Assembly (NCBI RefSeq): GCF_022539665.2 | Contig: NC_081337.1 | Location: 5,556,679-5,620,678, forward strand | Length of the DNA stretch: 64,000 bases | From: Daphnia carinata | Lineage: Eukaryota > Arthropoda > Branchiopoda > Diplostraca > Daphniidae | Reading direction: 5' to 3' | Shown here: positions 23,701-33,559 of the stretch, piece after piece | Layout of the letters: every line of letters starts with the position of its first letter | Position numbering within the stretch: the stretch's first letter is position 1 | Made by a program: the position numbers and the translations under genes | The notes under the pieces: model-generated | Told to the model about the DNA's origin: nothing | Databases searched by the model: none | The model's input: the letters and a program-made list of their open reading frames with translations, nothing else

Positions 23701-24259
23701 AAATAATAAGATGTTTACAGTACCTTAGTCTACAATGCATAAGATTAAATTTGCATAAATAGTCGGTAGAGAAAAAGATTTCACCTGGATGACCAATGGC
23801 TCCAACGTGCGTTCGACAGAACGCGTCTTTATTTCCAAGTTTTTGGGATCCCATTTAAGAGTAATGGGAGCCAAGTCTTGGCTATTTGAATTGTTTTGCA
23901 TTGCAGAAACTATTCAGTTGTTTGATGGCAATACACTGTCTACAGCAACACAAGATACTAGAAATATGAAAACAAAACAAAAAGAAATCAAAAGATGCAT
24001 GCATCAATCAAACAAAAACTTAACATAGAAAAAACATGCCAAAAACAAACAAATGATGCAGCACAACCTAACAACGTTCCCCTACACATCCAGAGGCTTT
24101 TGGTGATGTTGCTACCTGAATCACTAATGGTTCCAAAGTTCGTTCCACAGAAGTAGTACGAATTTCAAGGTTTTTGGGATCCCATTTCAAAGCTGCAGGC
24201 CCATGAGCCTGTGTTGGGATTCCCATGTAGTCCAAACCTGGAACTGGCATCACAGGCAT
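20720..24259 (-). CDS. Alpha-catenin, 927-aa isoform
   Basis: Coding exons are 24259-24116 (first, long form), 23608-23194, 23137-22914, 22848-22636, 22576-22271 and 22201-20720. An alternative first exon is annotated separately. Similarity to animal alpha-catenin runs the whole length. The N-terminal block has KWDPKNLEIRT and SVERTLEPLV, followed by RSKRAHVLVAAVE and KRGNMVRAARNLL (beta-catenin-binding and dimerisation VH1 domain). The middle has RPSLEERLESIISGAALM and SDSFLETNVPLLVLIEAAK. The actin-binding VH3 tail has KWDDSGNDIIVLAK and QDLLAYLQRIALYCHQLN, ending in the basic KMKAPEKKPLVRREKP region. Length matches human CTNNA1 (906 aa). It links cadherin-beta-catenin complexes to F-actin at adherens junctions. 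The last intron used here (22270-22202) is in frame and free of stops. Confidence 0.96.
23785..23901 (-). CDS. Alternative first coding exon of alpha-catenin (918-aa isoform)
   Basis: The exon runs from ATG at 23901 to a donor after 23785 (CCAG then GTGAAA) and encodes 39 residues starting MQNNSNSQDLAPITLKWDPK. From LKWDPKNLEI onward it is nearly identical to the other first exon at 24259-24116, while the extreme N-termini are unrelated. Both end in the same peptide (EPLVIQ) at phase 0, so either can join exon 23608. No acceptor lies directly at its ATG, so it is read as an alternative promoter exon or as an exon with upstream 5' UTR joined at one of the TAG acceptors near 23950. Tandem exon duplication is the simplest origin. 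Confidence 0.85.
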
Positions 24260-25143
24260 CTCAAGTTGAAGAATACTTACAGTATTGTTCTTACAAAAAG
24301 ATCAAGTTCGAACACAAAAATCAAAGTTATGTCCAGTTTCTGGGGAACGTAGTTATGTTATATGAATATCTGCACATAACTCAACAGTAATTATTCTTAT
24401 AAAACACTTGATGAGTCATCAACGAATTTGGACTAATCAAATGTACTGCATGTATATTTACATTGATAGTTTACCTTTATCAGGACTTTCAGCAGGCAAT
24501 GGAAGGTTTTGAAGTACAACCAAGGTACTCGTTCGACTGTTACAAGAAAACTGCAGCGGCACAAAAATTCCCAGTTAATGGCTATGTATGACGAGACGAA
24601 GCTGTGTTACGACAGCCTTCCTGTTGGTCGAGAAATGTGTCAGTTCCGGTCTAACGAAATTTCAGAAAGCCACTCCCAGCATTCAAGCGTTATCAGCCCG
24701 TATTGCAAGGAAAATACTGAATAGGGCAAGTGGCAGGAGGAAAAACACTACTCAGTCTTTATATTTCACAGACCAGGCCACCAGGGGGCATCAAACGCGA
24801 CAGACGGAAAATTGCCTTGGCCTGGCCAGCCTGGCGGCTTCCCAGGCTAACTCATTAAAAGATTAATTATTATCTATGTGTTCAGTGGATTCAGCGTTCA
24901 ATAGAACAAAATAAGTTGGTGCGAAAAAAATGTTTCATCAGATCTTGAAAGAAACAGTCTTGCGCGAACTTTAAACACAAACTGAATATACAATATATTT
25001 GAGATACGATTATAAAATATATACACGAAAATTTGGAAATCTTGGTTTGAGGGTAACCATGGATTACCAAATACGTAATTGCCTGAGCAACTGAAATGCT
25101 TCCAGGCTAGCCTTCAGCGCAAAGCGCTTGAAGAGTGCATTAA
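24260..25143. other. Alpha-catenin 5' region and MLYCD 3' UTR
   Basis: On the minus strand a donor (CTGATAAAG then GTAAAC, at about 24474) probably ends a non-coding first exon of alpha-catenin lying upstream of 24475. The remainder toward 25143 holds the 3' UTR of malonyl-CoA decarboxylase. The plus-strand open frames at 24509-24866 have no family resemblance. Confidence 0.45.
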
Positions 25144-27366
25144 TCACAGATGAGAAAGTTGATTGGTGGATTGACTGGAAACGCCTGACAAAAGACGGAT
25201 TTGCTCTGATGACTCTATATGCTGCTTTTCTGCATACAGTTGACTGTTTTTTTCGCAAGACTCCACATAATACCTAACAAAATTAAGCAGGCTCTAATTA
25301 TTAGAAATCCAGAATTCAGTTTAGTACTATGCATACCTGTAGTTCATCATCAAGCCAAATGAATTTTTCAGGCCTCTGGGCGAAAGATCCGCAGCCCAAT
25401 TCAACTGAAAGAAAATAAATTTGTCACGCTCGGAATACTTGAGTGTATAAACAATGTAACAACACAAACAATATTATTTGTACATAAGTTGAAAATTTGT
25501 TAACTTACTCTCCACATTATTGCTCCATTCCGCAAATGAAAGTTGGCTAACGAGATAAAATTTTATTAGATGATACTACCGGCAAAAGGAAAAACCGTAC
25601 GACTTACCAACACTATCCAATGCAAAGCCTCGCCTCTTCTCCACAAACAGGTAATTCGCACATAGGCGCATTAAAGGATGCTTCAACAATGCGGCTTTAG
25701 CTTCTTCTCGCATCCAAGAACTATCGACTAATAAGTTACGAAGCAGTCCAAGCGGATTTTCTTTTGTGCTGTTGATTAATTGTTGCGCCGATCCCCAATC
25801 AAAGTCCGTTAAAACTGTTTTGCGGCCACGCTCAGTCTCACGTAACTGTTGAAGGAGCCACGACCGGAAACCAGGAATGGGCGATAGTGTTGAATGCTGC
25901 TGTAGGGAAGGTATTTCTGATTGTAATGCGCGAAGCGCTCGTTTGATCAGAGACTGACCTAAATCTATCCCCTAGAAAACAAAAAAGTTAGCTGCATGTA
26001 CCAGGAGATAAAAATAAGATATGGAAAAAGTGGGTTGCTTACTGCGAGGCCTTTTTGAGTTGAGCTGATGCTGTAAAATATGGCGGTGTTTACACGATTA
26101 ACATCTTCATCGTCTGCCAAAGTCGAAGTATCTGTCTCAGAATCAACCGAATGACTCACATTCCGTGTGATAATTGAATGAATATTGTCAGATATTTCGT
26201 TTGTCAACGCAACGTGTAAAATGGCTAGCGGTCGCTTCGGTAATGCAGGATGCAAAAGAATGAAACAACGTCGATAAGGACCAAGACGTTTTTTGAGATC
26301 TGACCAGCTTCGCACGGGATGAACAGCTTCACCTTCTGAAACGTGTTGTAGGAGACTGCCTGGAGAAGACCATGTAACTCTGTCCAGTTGTAGCATGTCG
26401 ATTCCGAAGCACGGAGCAATTAAATCACGAATTGCGTTACTCATGGACCTCAAAACTACTACGTTAGTTGCATCTGCTATTTCAACTTGTTCCTAATGTG
26501 ACAATGAAAAACATTGCAATCAGGTGATCCTTATTTTGTTTCTCTTTGAATAAAGTAATACCAGTATATCTGCACGTATATCAATCAGAAATTTTATCCC
26601 GCCTTCTTGACGAGCCAAATTGGACAACAACCAATTCTGATCAACTGCCAGTGTACTACGCAAGTTATCTTCAGCTTTGATCAACGCCTCGTCACCCTTT
26701 TCCTGACAAAGAAACAAAATAGAGTATATTATTAGATTTCCTTGTCTGCTGCTACTACTATAATGTCGTACTCAACGACCCCAGTTGACGTCATTGACAA
26801 ACAACTGTATTGGCGCACACACATACAATTAAAAACATCAATTTACCTGTGCAGTTAGATATTTCTTTACAGAGTTCATTGTAGCATTTTGTTTGCCACT
26901 CCATATTAAAGCAAATTGATTCAGAATAAGTTTTTTCTCAGAATGTTGCAATGTCCGATATAGATCACAAAAGACATGTGCCTTTTTCTGAACACAAAAC
27001 CAGAAAATTATTACAAAACTAATTGAATTATTACATGAAGGAGCACTCAAAATTTACCTCCACTACTAAGCTACTGCTATTTTTTGATTCTTGTAACTCC
27101 ATAAGAGCTTTTGATGCCAGTTCAAAAAGATCTTTTTGAATGAGAATACTTGCTGTTTGTATCTGTGGGTTACATGGAGAATAAGTAGAGAAGGCAGCTA
27201 CTGCTGCCACTTGCATGTTGTTAAGGCTCATTAGCACAACACTAAGATGACTATTCAATGGATTCTTCATTAAATCACGGCTTCTTGTATTTGTTGCAGA
27301 TGATGTTAGTTGAGTCCTACTCCTAAAGATTGCTAGCTTAGGATATATTAAAGCAATACGACTCAT
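25144..27366 (-). CDS. MLYCD: Malonyl-CoA decarboxylase
   Basis: Eight exons join in phase: 27366-27058, 26987-26847, 26702-26562, 26492-26043, 25971-25608, 25546-25509, 25404-25337 and 25273-25144, giving 546 aa. The enzyme decarboxylates malonyl-CoA to acetyl-CoA and so relieves the block on fatty-acid oxidation. Family blocks include VTWSSPGSLLQ, EAVHPVRSWSDLKKRLGPYRR, HPALPKRPLAILHVALT, AIFYSISSTQKGL, SPIPGFRSWLL and ANFHLRNGAIMWR. The serine of FYSIS and the histidine of NFHL correspond to the catalytic pair of the human enzyme. The start at 27366 gives MSRIALIYPKLAIFRSRTQ, a basic, serine-rich sequence like a mitochondrial presequence. The protein ends SHL, a variant of the peroxisomal PTS1 signal (human ends SKL), so dual mitochondrial and peroxisomal location is likely. 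A donor at 27529 and an acceptor before 27391 suggest a spliced 5' UTR that carries a short upstream frame from ATG 27547. Confidence 0.95.
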
Positions 27367-28184
27367 TGCTGTTCCTTCCTGGTTCAAAGCCGCTGCGTGA
27401 ATGGAAAATAATACCTCCGTTGTGGACTTTATAAGGCGGCAGTTGTAAACGAAGCACGAGACGTATACCTTTTTTTGGTCGACCTTGGAACCATATATTG
27501 CGCTGCAAGGTTTTGGCTGCGATTACTACCTGAATTTTCGAATTCATTCTCGTACATTGAGCTGAAGGATTTTACCTCTCAATCGGTGTTTACCCAAAGA
27601 AAACAATGATAATATTCTTTGGGAATTTCCTTTACGAAGCACGAGATAACTTGGGTTATTACTGTCTGCATCCAAACAGACGTCACACACCCCCTCACAC
27701 CCACAAGCCCAGGCGACTGTTTTTGTCGTAATATTCACGTTGCAGCTATAGGTCATTGAGTGCGTCTGGCAGCCTGCCAAAAGGTGGGCCTGGTGCCTGA
27801 TGCTACAATATGTATATTGTAACAATTTCCCTCAGCATACGAAGGCATTTTCACATTATTTTCACATTACCAATTTTCAAACAAAGATCTCCGTATGCTT
27901 ACAGTTGTTTCTTCACTTATTTAACTCCTGCTGTAAATTTTAATCAGCTTGTGGTCAAAGAAGCGTGTTAGTAGCGAACCAAGCGGAGATGGGCAGAACA
28001 AACCGTACAGAAGCATACTACAAAATAGGGCCTCTTTAAGTTTTGGCAACGTCGTAAAAAGAAAAAAAATGATTGTTGGCTTTTCTGACTGGATCCTGTC
28101 ATCACACTGGTAATGTGTATTTGGGTTTGTTTTCGATCACGTGGGCGATACGGGTAACATTTTGCCCTATTGAGTTAATTGACA
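27367..28184. promoter_or_regulatory. Divergent intergenic region, MLYCD and POP7
   Basis: The 818 bp between the start codons of MLYCD (minus) and POP7 (plus) must contain the 5' UTRs and promoters of both. A likely 5' UTR intron of MLYCD lies at 27529-27391. No core promoter motif was recognised. Confidence 0.45.
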
Positions 28185-28871
28185 ATGTCAGAGAGGGCGA
28201 GCGATTCTGCGACAGGTGTCAAGCAAGAACAAGTTCCAAGTGCGAAAAAAGAACGCTACGACCCCGAAGAATATAAACTGAGAAAACGTTTGCCAGCTCG
28301 ACTTCCTTCGCGACCTAACGACGTCTATGTCAATACCAAAACAAATTTCAAAGCGCAACTTGCCCGCTGTTTCAAATGCTTGGAAACTTCAAATAGTATT
28401 CATATTCATGGTCTGGGAGCAGCAGCCCCCAAAGCAATCAATCTAGCACTACAACTACAACTGAAATCTAACACTCCATTGGAACATTCAGTTACAACCT
28501 CAACAGTTCACCTGATTGGTAGTGGTTTTCTTTTCTCTTTGATGTTTTTCTATTTGAGTGTTTAAATCTTTTTACATCCTGATTTGACAGATGATTTTGA
28601 GCCTCAATACGACTCTGGAGACTTCTACTCTAAAGAAAGACAAAATTCTGCAGTCCACATTAAAGTTTACAAGTTGATAAACATGGATATGGATAACAAT
28701 AAAAATGTTTTTCTCCTTAAAAGAGACCACTCGTCTACTCGGCCTGACTCCTATAGAGATTTGGCTTCATACTGTGGGTTTCACTGTGTTTTCTATTTTC
28801 TTTGTGTTGAAAACAGAATCTGTTTTGGCATTCAATTGGTGGTTAGTTTTCTCCCCTTTATTTGCTGCTGA
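28185..28871 (+). CDS. POP7: Ribonuclease P/MRP subunit p20 (POP7, Rpp20), with a C-terminal extension
   Basis: Two exons join in phase: 28185-28518 and 28591-28871. The product has the Rpp20 core RPNDVYVNTKTNFKAQLAR and IHIHGLGAAAPKAINLALQL. A second strand set follows (TVHLIDDFEPQYDSG) and the family end SAVHIKVYK. Rpp20 pairs with Rpp25 and is an Alba-fold RNA-binding subunit of nuclear RNase P and RNase MRP, needed for tRNA 5' processing and rRNA maturation. ATG at 28185 (context GACAATG) is the first in-frame ATG of the exon. The frame does not stop at the usual family end but runs about 60 further residues to a TGA at 28869. These extra codons overlap the start of TMEM203 in another frame. 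At 204 aa it is longer than the 140-aa human protein, so the extension may be nonfunctional or may be an artefact of an unseen splice. Confidence 0.9.
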
Positions 28872-29109
28872 TGGTGTACATTGCTATTTTGTGTATGTGG
28901 TGCTCTTAAGGATGCTTCTTGCAGGGATGTACAAGGCAGCTCCATTAAGAGCTTTGTGGAGCTGTACCATTCTTGGCCTACATTTTGCGTTCAAATTCCT
29001 TTTGTGTAAGAAACTTAATGGGCAGTTGTCAATGGACTATGCTGAAGTACTGGCACCTGTCATGATTATGCTTCAACTTTTCATGATTAGGGCTTGTCAA
29101 ATACACTGA
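28705..29109 (+). CDS. TMEM203: Transmembrane protein 203
   Basis: A single-exon frame of 134 aa starting MFFSLKETTRLLGLTPIEIW. Family marks are the opening M-x-FSL+E, the centre NWWLVFSPLFAADG, and the end VMIMLQLFMIRAC followed by two or three residues. Human TMEM203 has 136 aa with the same blocks, and four hydrophobic segments are visible. The family is an ER membrane protein linked to calcium handling and STING signalling in vertebrates. The start codon (AAAAATG) lies inside the last coding exon of POP7, in the +1 frame. It must therefore be translated from its own transcript that starts inside POP7, or from a dicistronic mRNA. It converges with ATPAF2, whose stop is only about 130 bp away. 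Confidence 0.93.
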   Translation: MFFSLKETTRLLGLTPIEIWLHTVGFTVFSIFFVLKTESVLAFNWWLVFSPLFAADGVHCYFVYVVLLRMLLAGMYKAAPLRALWSCTILGLHFAFKFLLCKKLNGQLSMDYAEVLAPVMIMLQLFMIRACQIH

Positions 29110-29240
29110 CTTGAAAATGTAACCCATAAACAGATGTTTGTTGTTTCAATTCTATACCATGTAATGACTATGCCACACATATGTTGTAGGTTAACAAATC
29201 TATTACCTGCTAACCACAGCAGCTATTCCATCCACAATAC

Positions 29241-30541
29241 TCATTTCTTGTATTTATCTTCTATTGACGATGAACTTGACGTAAGATGTACAAATAGAAT
29301 AGATGCCGCAAACCGAGCTTGAATATTGAAGTTATCCATATCATGAGCCCATTCCACTCGGCCCCATTGTCGAGTCTAAAAATGTACCAATGTTGTAGAT
29401 TAAATTGGTGTGAGCTTTGTAAAAGGAATATAATTGTTGCCTGGAAATCTGTCTCTAGCGTGGCTAAGCGTACGCCTTCTTCAACGCTAAGGTGTCGGTC
29501 GACGCAGGCTAGCGCTAAAATCAGCGATTTTACCGATTCAACAGCAAACATGAGTCCATTAAGTGTCCAAAAATCATGGGAGTGCAAATACTTCTCGAGT
29601 GCTTTTCTTGCATGTATTGGTAGGTTGGGACCGGTTATGGCACAAGAAGGTTCCACAGTCACACCATACCTTGGAATTATAACATTCAACATGACATTTT
29701 TATTTTTTCATATATTTCTCAATGAATACAGTACCTCTTATTAAACCATTCAACTAATGGATCCCACTTTTTTGTTTGTTCTGCAGACCACTCAAGATTA
29801 CCCTATTATTTCCCAATAAAATATGGGTCATTAAAAGAATTGAAATACAGATTCAAACATTTTTTCTTTTTTAGGCGATTTAATAATTTTTTTTGTTTTT
29901 TACCTCTTCCCTGCACAAAAGTGTGTCATTGTCGAGGTATGTAAGAATATGGCTGATGATATCTTGCTTCCGCAATTTGTTTGGGTTATCTAGAATAGTG
30001 TTTACTAGAGATGTCTAAGTTCCAAGAGATGAATTATAACAGAACAGTAATTAGACCAACAAATACAACAAAAAAAAACTTACAATATGCATTGATGAGA
30101 CTAAAATTTTTTCTTCTTGGGCATCCCATTCATTGACCACAGCCAAAGCTAATGGCTCGCTAGAGACACGAAATATGCTGCCTGCAGGAGTTTTTAATTT
30201 TCGGTTGTCAAGAACAATTTCAAAATCTTTGTTTGACTGGACTGTGCTGACTTTTTTATAAAATCTTTTTCGTGCTTGTGACCCTACAACAATTTACATA
30301 CAAAATTTTGCAGTTTCAGTGAAAGAATCAGATTAAATATTTTTTCATCTATGCTATACTGGAACAAATACACTACATGGTAAATACCTAAGGAGGATTG
30401 AGCAAATTCACCAAATGACAAATGGAAACCACGACCTACAAGAAATCCATTTCCAGCTCGAATATCGTTTTTATTCAATAATTTCAGTAAACTTGAACTG
30501 CCGGTGCCAAAACGTATCAATTTATCAGCCGAAAGAGACAT
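29241..30541 (-). CDS. ATPAF2: ATP synthase mitochondrial F1 complex assembly factor 2 (ATP12 family)
   Basis: Six exons join in phase: 30541-30388, 30283-30084, 30014-29904, 29802-29735, 29669-29441 and 29375-29241, giving 298 aa (human 289). ATP12 is the chaperone that binds the F1 alpha subunit in the mitochondrial matrix before hexamer assembly. Family blocks are ARKRFYKKVSTVQ, LDNRKLKTPAGSIFRV, EPLALAVVNEWDAQEEKI, WDPLVEWFNKRYGV, and near the end QWGRVEWAHDMDNFNIQARF. The N-terminus has arginine and lysine with serine and no acidic residues until NKND, compatible with a mitochondrial presequence. The final intron (29440-29376) starts with GC instead of GT. It is required because the joined peptide LETDFQ-TRQWG aligns residue for residue with the family and no GT donor fits. 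Confidence 0.93.
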
Positions 30542-31419
30542 CGTGGATCTAATAATAGTGAATTAGCGATTACTGAACCTTTGAATTTTCTTCGTTTTAA
30601 ACTGTGCAGACGAAACTGTCTGTAGGTAAAACACATCTGTAGTGCAGACAACAGAAAGCGCGAGTTACAAAAAAGAAAAACGTATGACTCATATGGGAAG
30701 TCCGTGGACGGACTCCGGACTCAAGAATGTCATTGTAAATTGTAATTTAAATAAGCAACTTTTATACAATGAAGTTTTCTTTGGTACTCTTTCTATTCCA
30801 GTTAGTCGTTCCACCTACGGTTCCATTCTAATGCAATGTACCGTACTTCCGTCTCTATAAATATCGTACCTCTCCAAATGGCGGGAAGACGTTTGTGTCT
30901 TTGCTATTTCCAAATGGCTGTTGTCTAAAAGTTGTCAGGGAAAAATCTTTCGTTTCTGCAATCGTAACTCAGAAATGTATTACGGTTTCACTCCTTCCCA
31001 ATAAATAATCGGCAAAAATTCTCAACAAAATAAATTAAATAATTTTAGAAAATACCTTTCCAACTTCGTCTCCCCGAAACGACTACAGTATTAATCAGGT
31101 AATGCAATAATATGCACAATTTTATGCCAAACCGAAATTTAAGGGGAATTTGAAGCCAGAGGACTTTATCAAAAACCTTGTATGAATAAAGGTAGCAGTT
31201 ACGCGTCGCACACGTTAAAATGGCACTTGTTGGTGGCCAGACACTGTTTCATTGCAAACGCATCTAAACGAATTCTATTTTCATAGCAGGATTGGCTTAA
31301 ACGACCACAAGTTTTCATATATTGTGTCCAAATCTTCGGGGATACAGAAAAAAAAATCCAGCAAAATAAAACATGACGTACAACTTCTTTGTTATCCGCT
31401 TCCGAAATGGATTGATAGT
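30542..31419. other. ATPAF2 promoter region and eIF4A3 3' UTR
   Basis: Both flanking genes are on the minus strand. The stretch therefore holds the 5' flank of ATPAF2 and the 3' UTR of eIF4A3. No additional exon was recognised. Confidence 0.45.
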
Positions 31420-33187
31420 TTAAATGAGGTCAGCCACTAATCATTATTTTAAAAAGAATTAATAAAATCCTTCTTAATAAATACCAACTGAACTAAAAGA
31501 ACTTACCGTTCATCGGCATTTCGTCTACTTGTGTGGCGTAGTACTGTTCGATATCGCGAAGAATACGAATATCGTCATTCTTGACAAAATTGATGGCTAC
31601 ACCTTTTCGTCCGAACCGACCAGAACGACCGATACGATGAATATACAACTCACGATTATTCGGAAGATCGTAGTTGATGACCAAAGAAACCTGTTGGACA
31701 TCAATACCACGAGCCCAAACGTCAGTTGTGATAAGAACACGGCTAAAAACGAAATGAATAACGAGCGATTACTATGCTAGCTACAGAAATAAAAATAAAA
31801 TATAAACGAATCAAACCTTTGGCCGTTGCGAAACTCTTTCATGATAGTATCACGTTCTTTTTGAGGCATGTCCCCATGCATAGAAGACACCGTAAAATTC
31901 GCCTCACGCATTTTCTCCGTTAACCAGTCAACCTTAAATTAAAGTAACCAGATTTAATATTTAAATAAAGCTTCCTAGAGATTCCGGCAATAGTTACTTT
32001 GCGTTTAGTGTTGCAAAAGATAACTGCCTGCGTAATGGTGAGGGTGTCGTACAAATCACAAAGGGTGTCAAACTTCCATTCTTCTCGTTCAACAGCAACG
32101 AAAAATTGTTTAATTCCTTCAAGAGTCAATTCATCGCTTAAATAATAAAAATTAATTAGCCTTAACAGACTCAACGTGATTAAACCACGTTCTTACCGTT
32201 TGACTAAAATGCGAATGGGATCCGTCATGAATTTGCTTGTCATCTCCAAAATTTCATGTGGCAAAGTGGCGGAAAGAAGGACAACCTAAAAAAAAAAAAA
32301 CATAATTTAGAAATCCAGCCTGCGGAGTAAGCTTTTTGAATATACTTGAGTTGCTGGAGGCAGATAACGATAAACATCGTAAATTTGTTCCTTAAATCCC
32401 TTGTTCAACATCTCATCAGCTTCGTCCAAGACCAACATCTTAATCGAGCGCGTCCTTAGAGTACGTCGGCGGATCATATCTAAATAACAACAATCAAAGG
32501 TATAGATTCATAACAGCCTATTTGCATCAAACAAAACTAGATCATACCAAATACACGACCAGGAGTGCCAGAAACAATGTGCTGACCATAGTCTAATTTG
32601 CGAACATCTTCTCCAACATTTGTACCACCAATGCAGGCATGGCATTGAACATTCATGTAGTCACCAAGGGCCAAAATAACCTTAAGACATGAAAAGTGAG
32701 TATGAAACCATTTGAAGCTATGGGAAATTGACATACTTTTTGAATTTGAACAGCCAATTCTCTAGTAGGGCTTAGAACCAAAACTTGAGTTTCCCTTGTT
32801 TGAATATCAAGAGCTTGCAGGATGGAAATTGAAAAGGTAGCTGTTTTGCCGGTACCAGATTGGGCCTGAGCGATGACATCTCTGCCCTTTACGACTGGTG
32901 CAATTGCTCTTTGCTGAATTGCAGATGGTTTTTCAAAACCTAAAAAAGTATTAAGAAAACACAGAAAATGTTGTTATATAGGTTAAGGATTATATCGATA
33001 ATGGAGCAAGGTCTCCCCAAAAGTGAAAGTCGTACGTACCATAGGCGTAAATCCCTCTCAGCAAGTCCTCGCGAAGACCCATGCTGTCAAATGTGGGAAT
33101 AACATTAACATCTTCACTCGTTTCGAATTCAATATTAGTTAAGTCATCCGGTAACTGTTGAACAACACGACGGCCTTTCGACTCCAT
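31420..33187 (-). CDS. eIF4A3: Eukaryotic initiation factor 4A-III, DEAD-box helicase of the exon junction complex
   Basis: Nine exons join in phase: 33187-33040, 32939-32737, 32680-32548, 32479-32346, 32285-32197, 32136-31998, 31932-31817, 31742-31507 and 31436-31420, giving 404 aa (human 411). All DEAD-box motifs are present: Q motif ([11 protein letters not shown]), Walker [26 protein letters not shown], and in the second RecA domain FCNTKRK, ARGID and [13 protein letters not shown]. The block [20 protein letters not shown] and the C-terminus [14 protein letters not shown] identify eIF4A3 rather than eIF4A1/2. It clamps RNA in the exon junction complex and acts in splicing and nonsense-mediated decay. 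The last exon has only 17 coding nucleotides, which supply VADLI. The first exon may be preceded by a spliced 5' UTR (CAACAG just upstream of the ATG). Confidence 0.97.
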
Positions 33188-33559
33188 CTTCCGTAAAATC
33201 AACTGTTGTAAAAATGCACGCTGTTGTTTGGATAACTTCTTGCGTACGTCCGGCGAGGGTGATACGATGCTACAGAATTACAGACGTTAAAACCGAAAGC
33301 TTTTTCAACATGGAGTCTGCAGCGTTGCGCATTTTGAAAATTGTTGGGTGACGAACCTGACTAGCGATTATGGCGAGTTGATCTTTGAGCTTCAATTGAC
33401 TGTAATTCCTGCAACTAAACTTTATTAACAATAAAAAGAAAATTCACTCATTGCAATAATTAATTTATCAATTTAATTGAAAATCTGGAAATTTGTCAAT
33501 TACTCTCTACTGCAGACAACAGAAAAACCAAAGTTCACAGGAGTCAGCGAACAATCAAA
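33188..33559. promoter_or_regulatory. Divergent intergenic region, eIF4A3 and MRPL35
   Basis: The 372 bp between the start codons of eIF4A3 (minus) and MRPL35 (plus) must hold the 5' UTRs and probably a shared bidirectional promoter. No distinct motif was recognised. Confidence 0.45.

Noticed and set aside
31493..31506. eIF4A3 ending in GKFF
   Set aside because: This is readthrough into the last intron. The 17-nt exon restores the conserved VADLI end.
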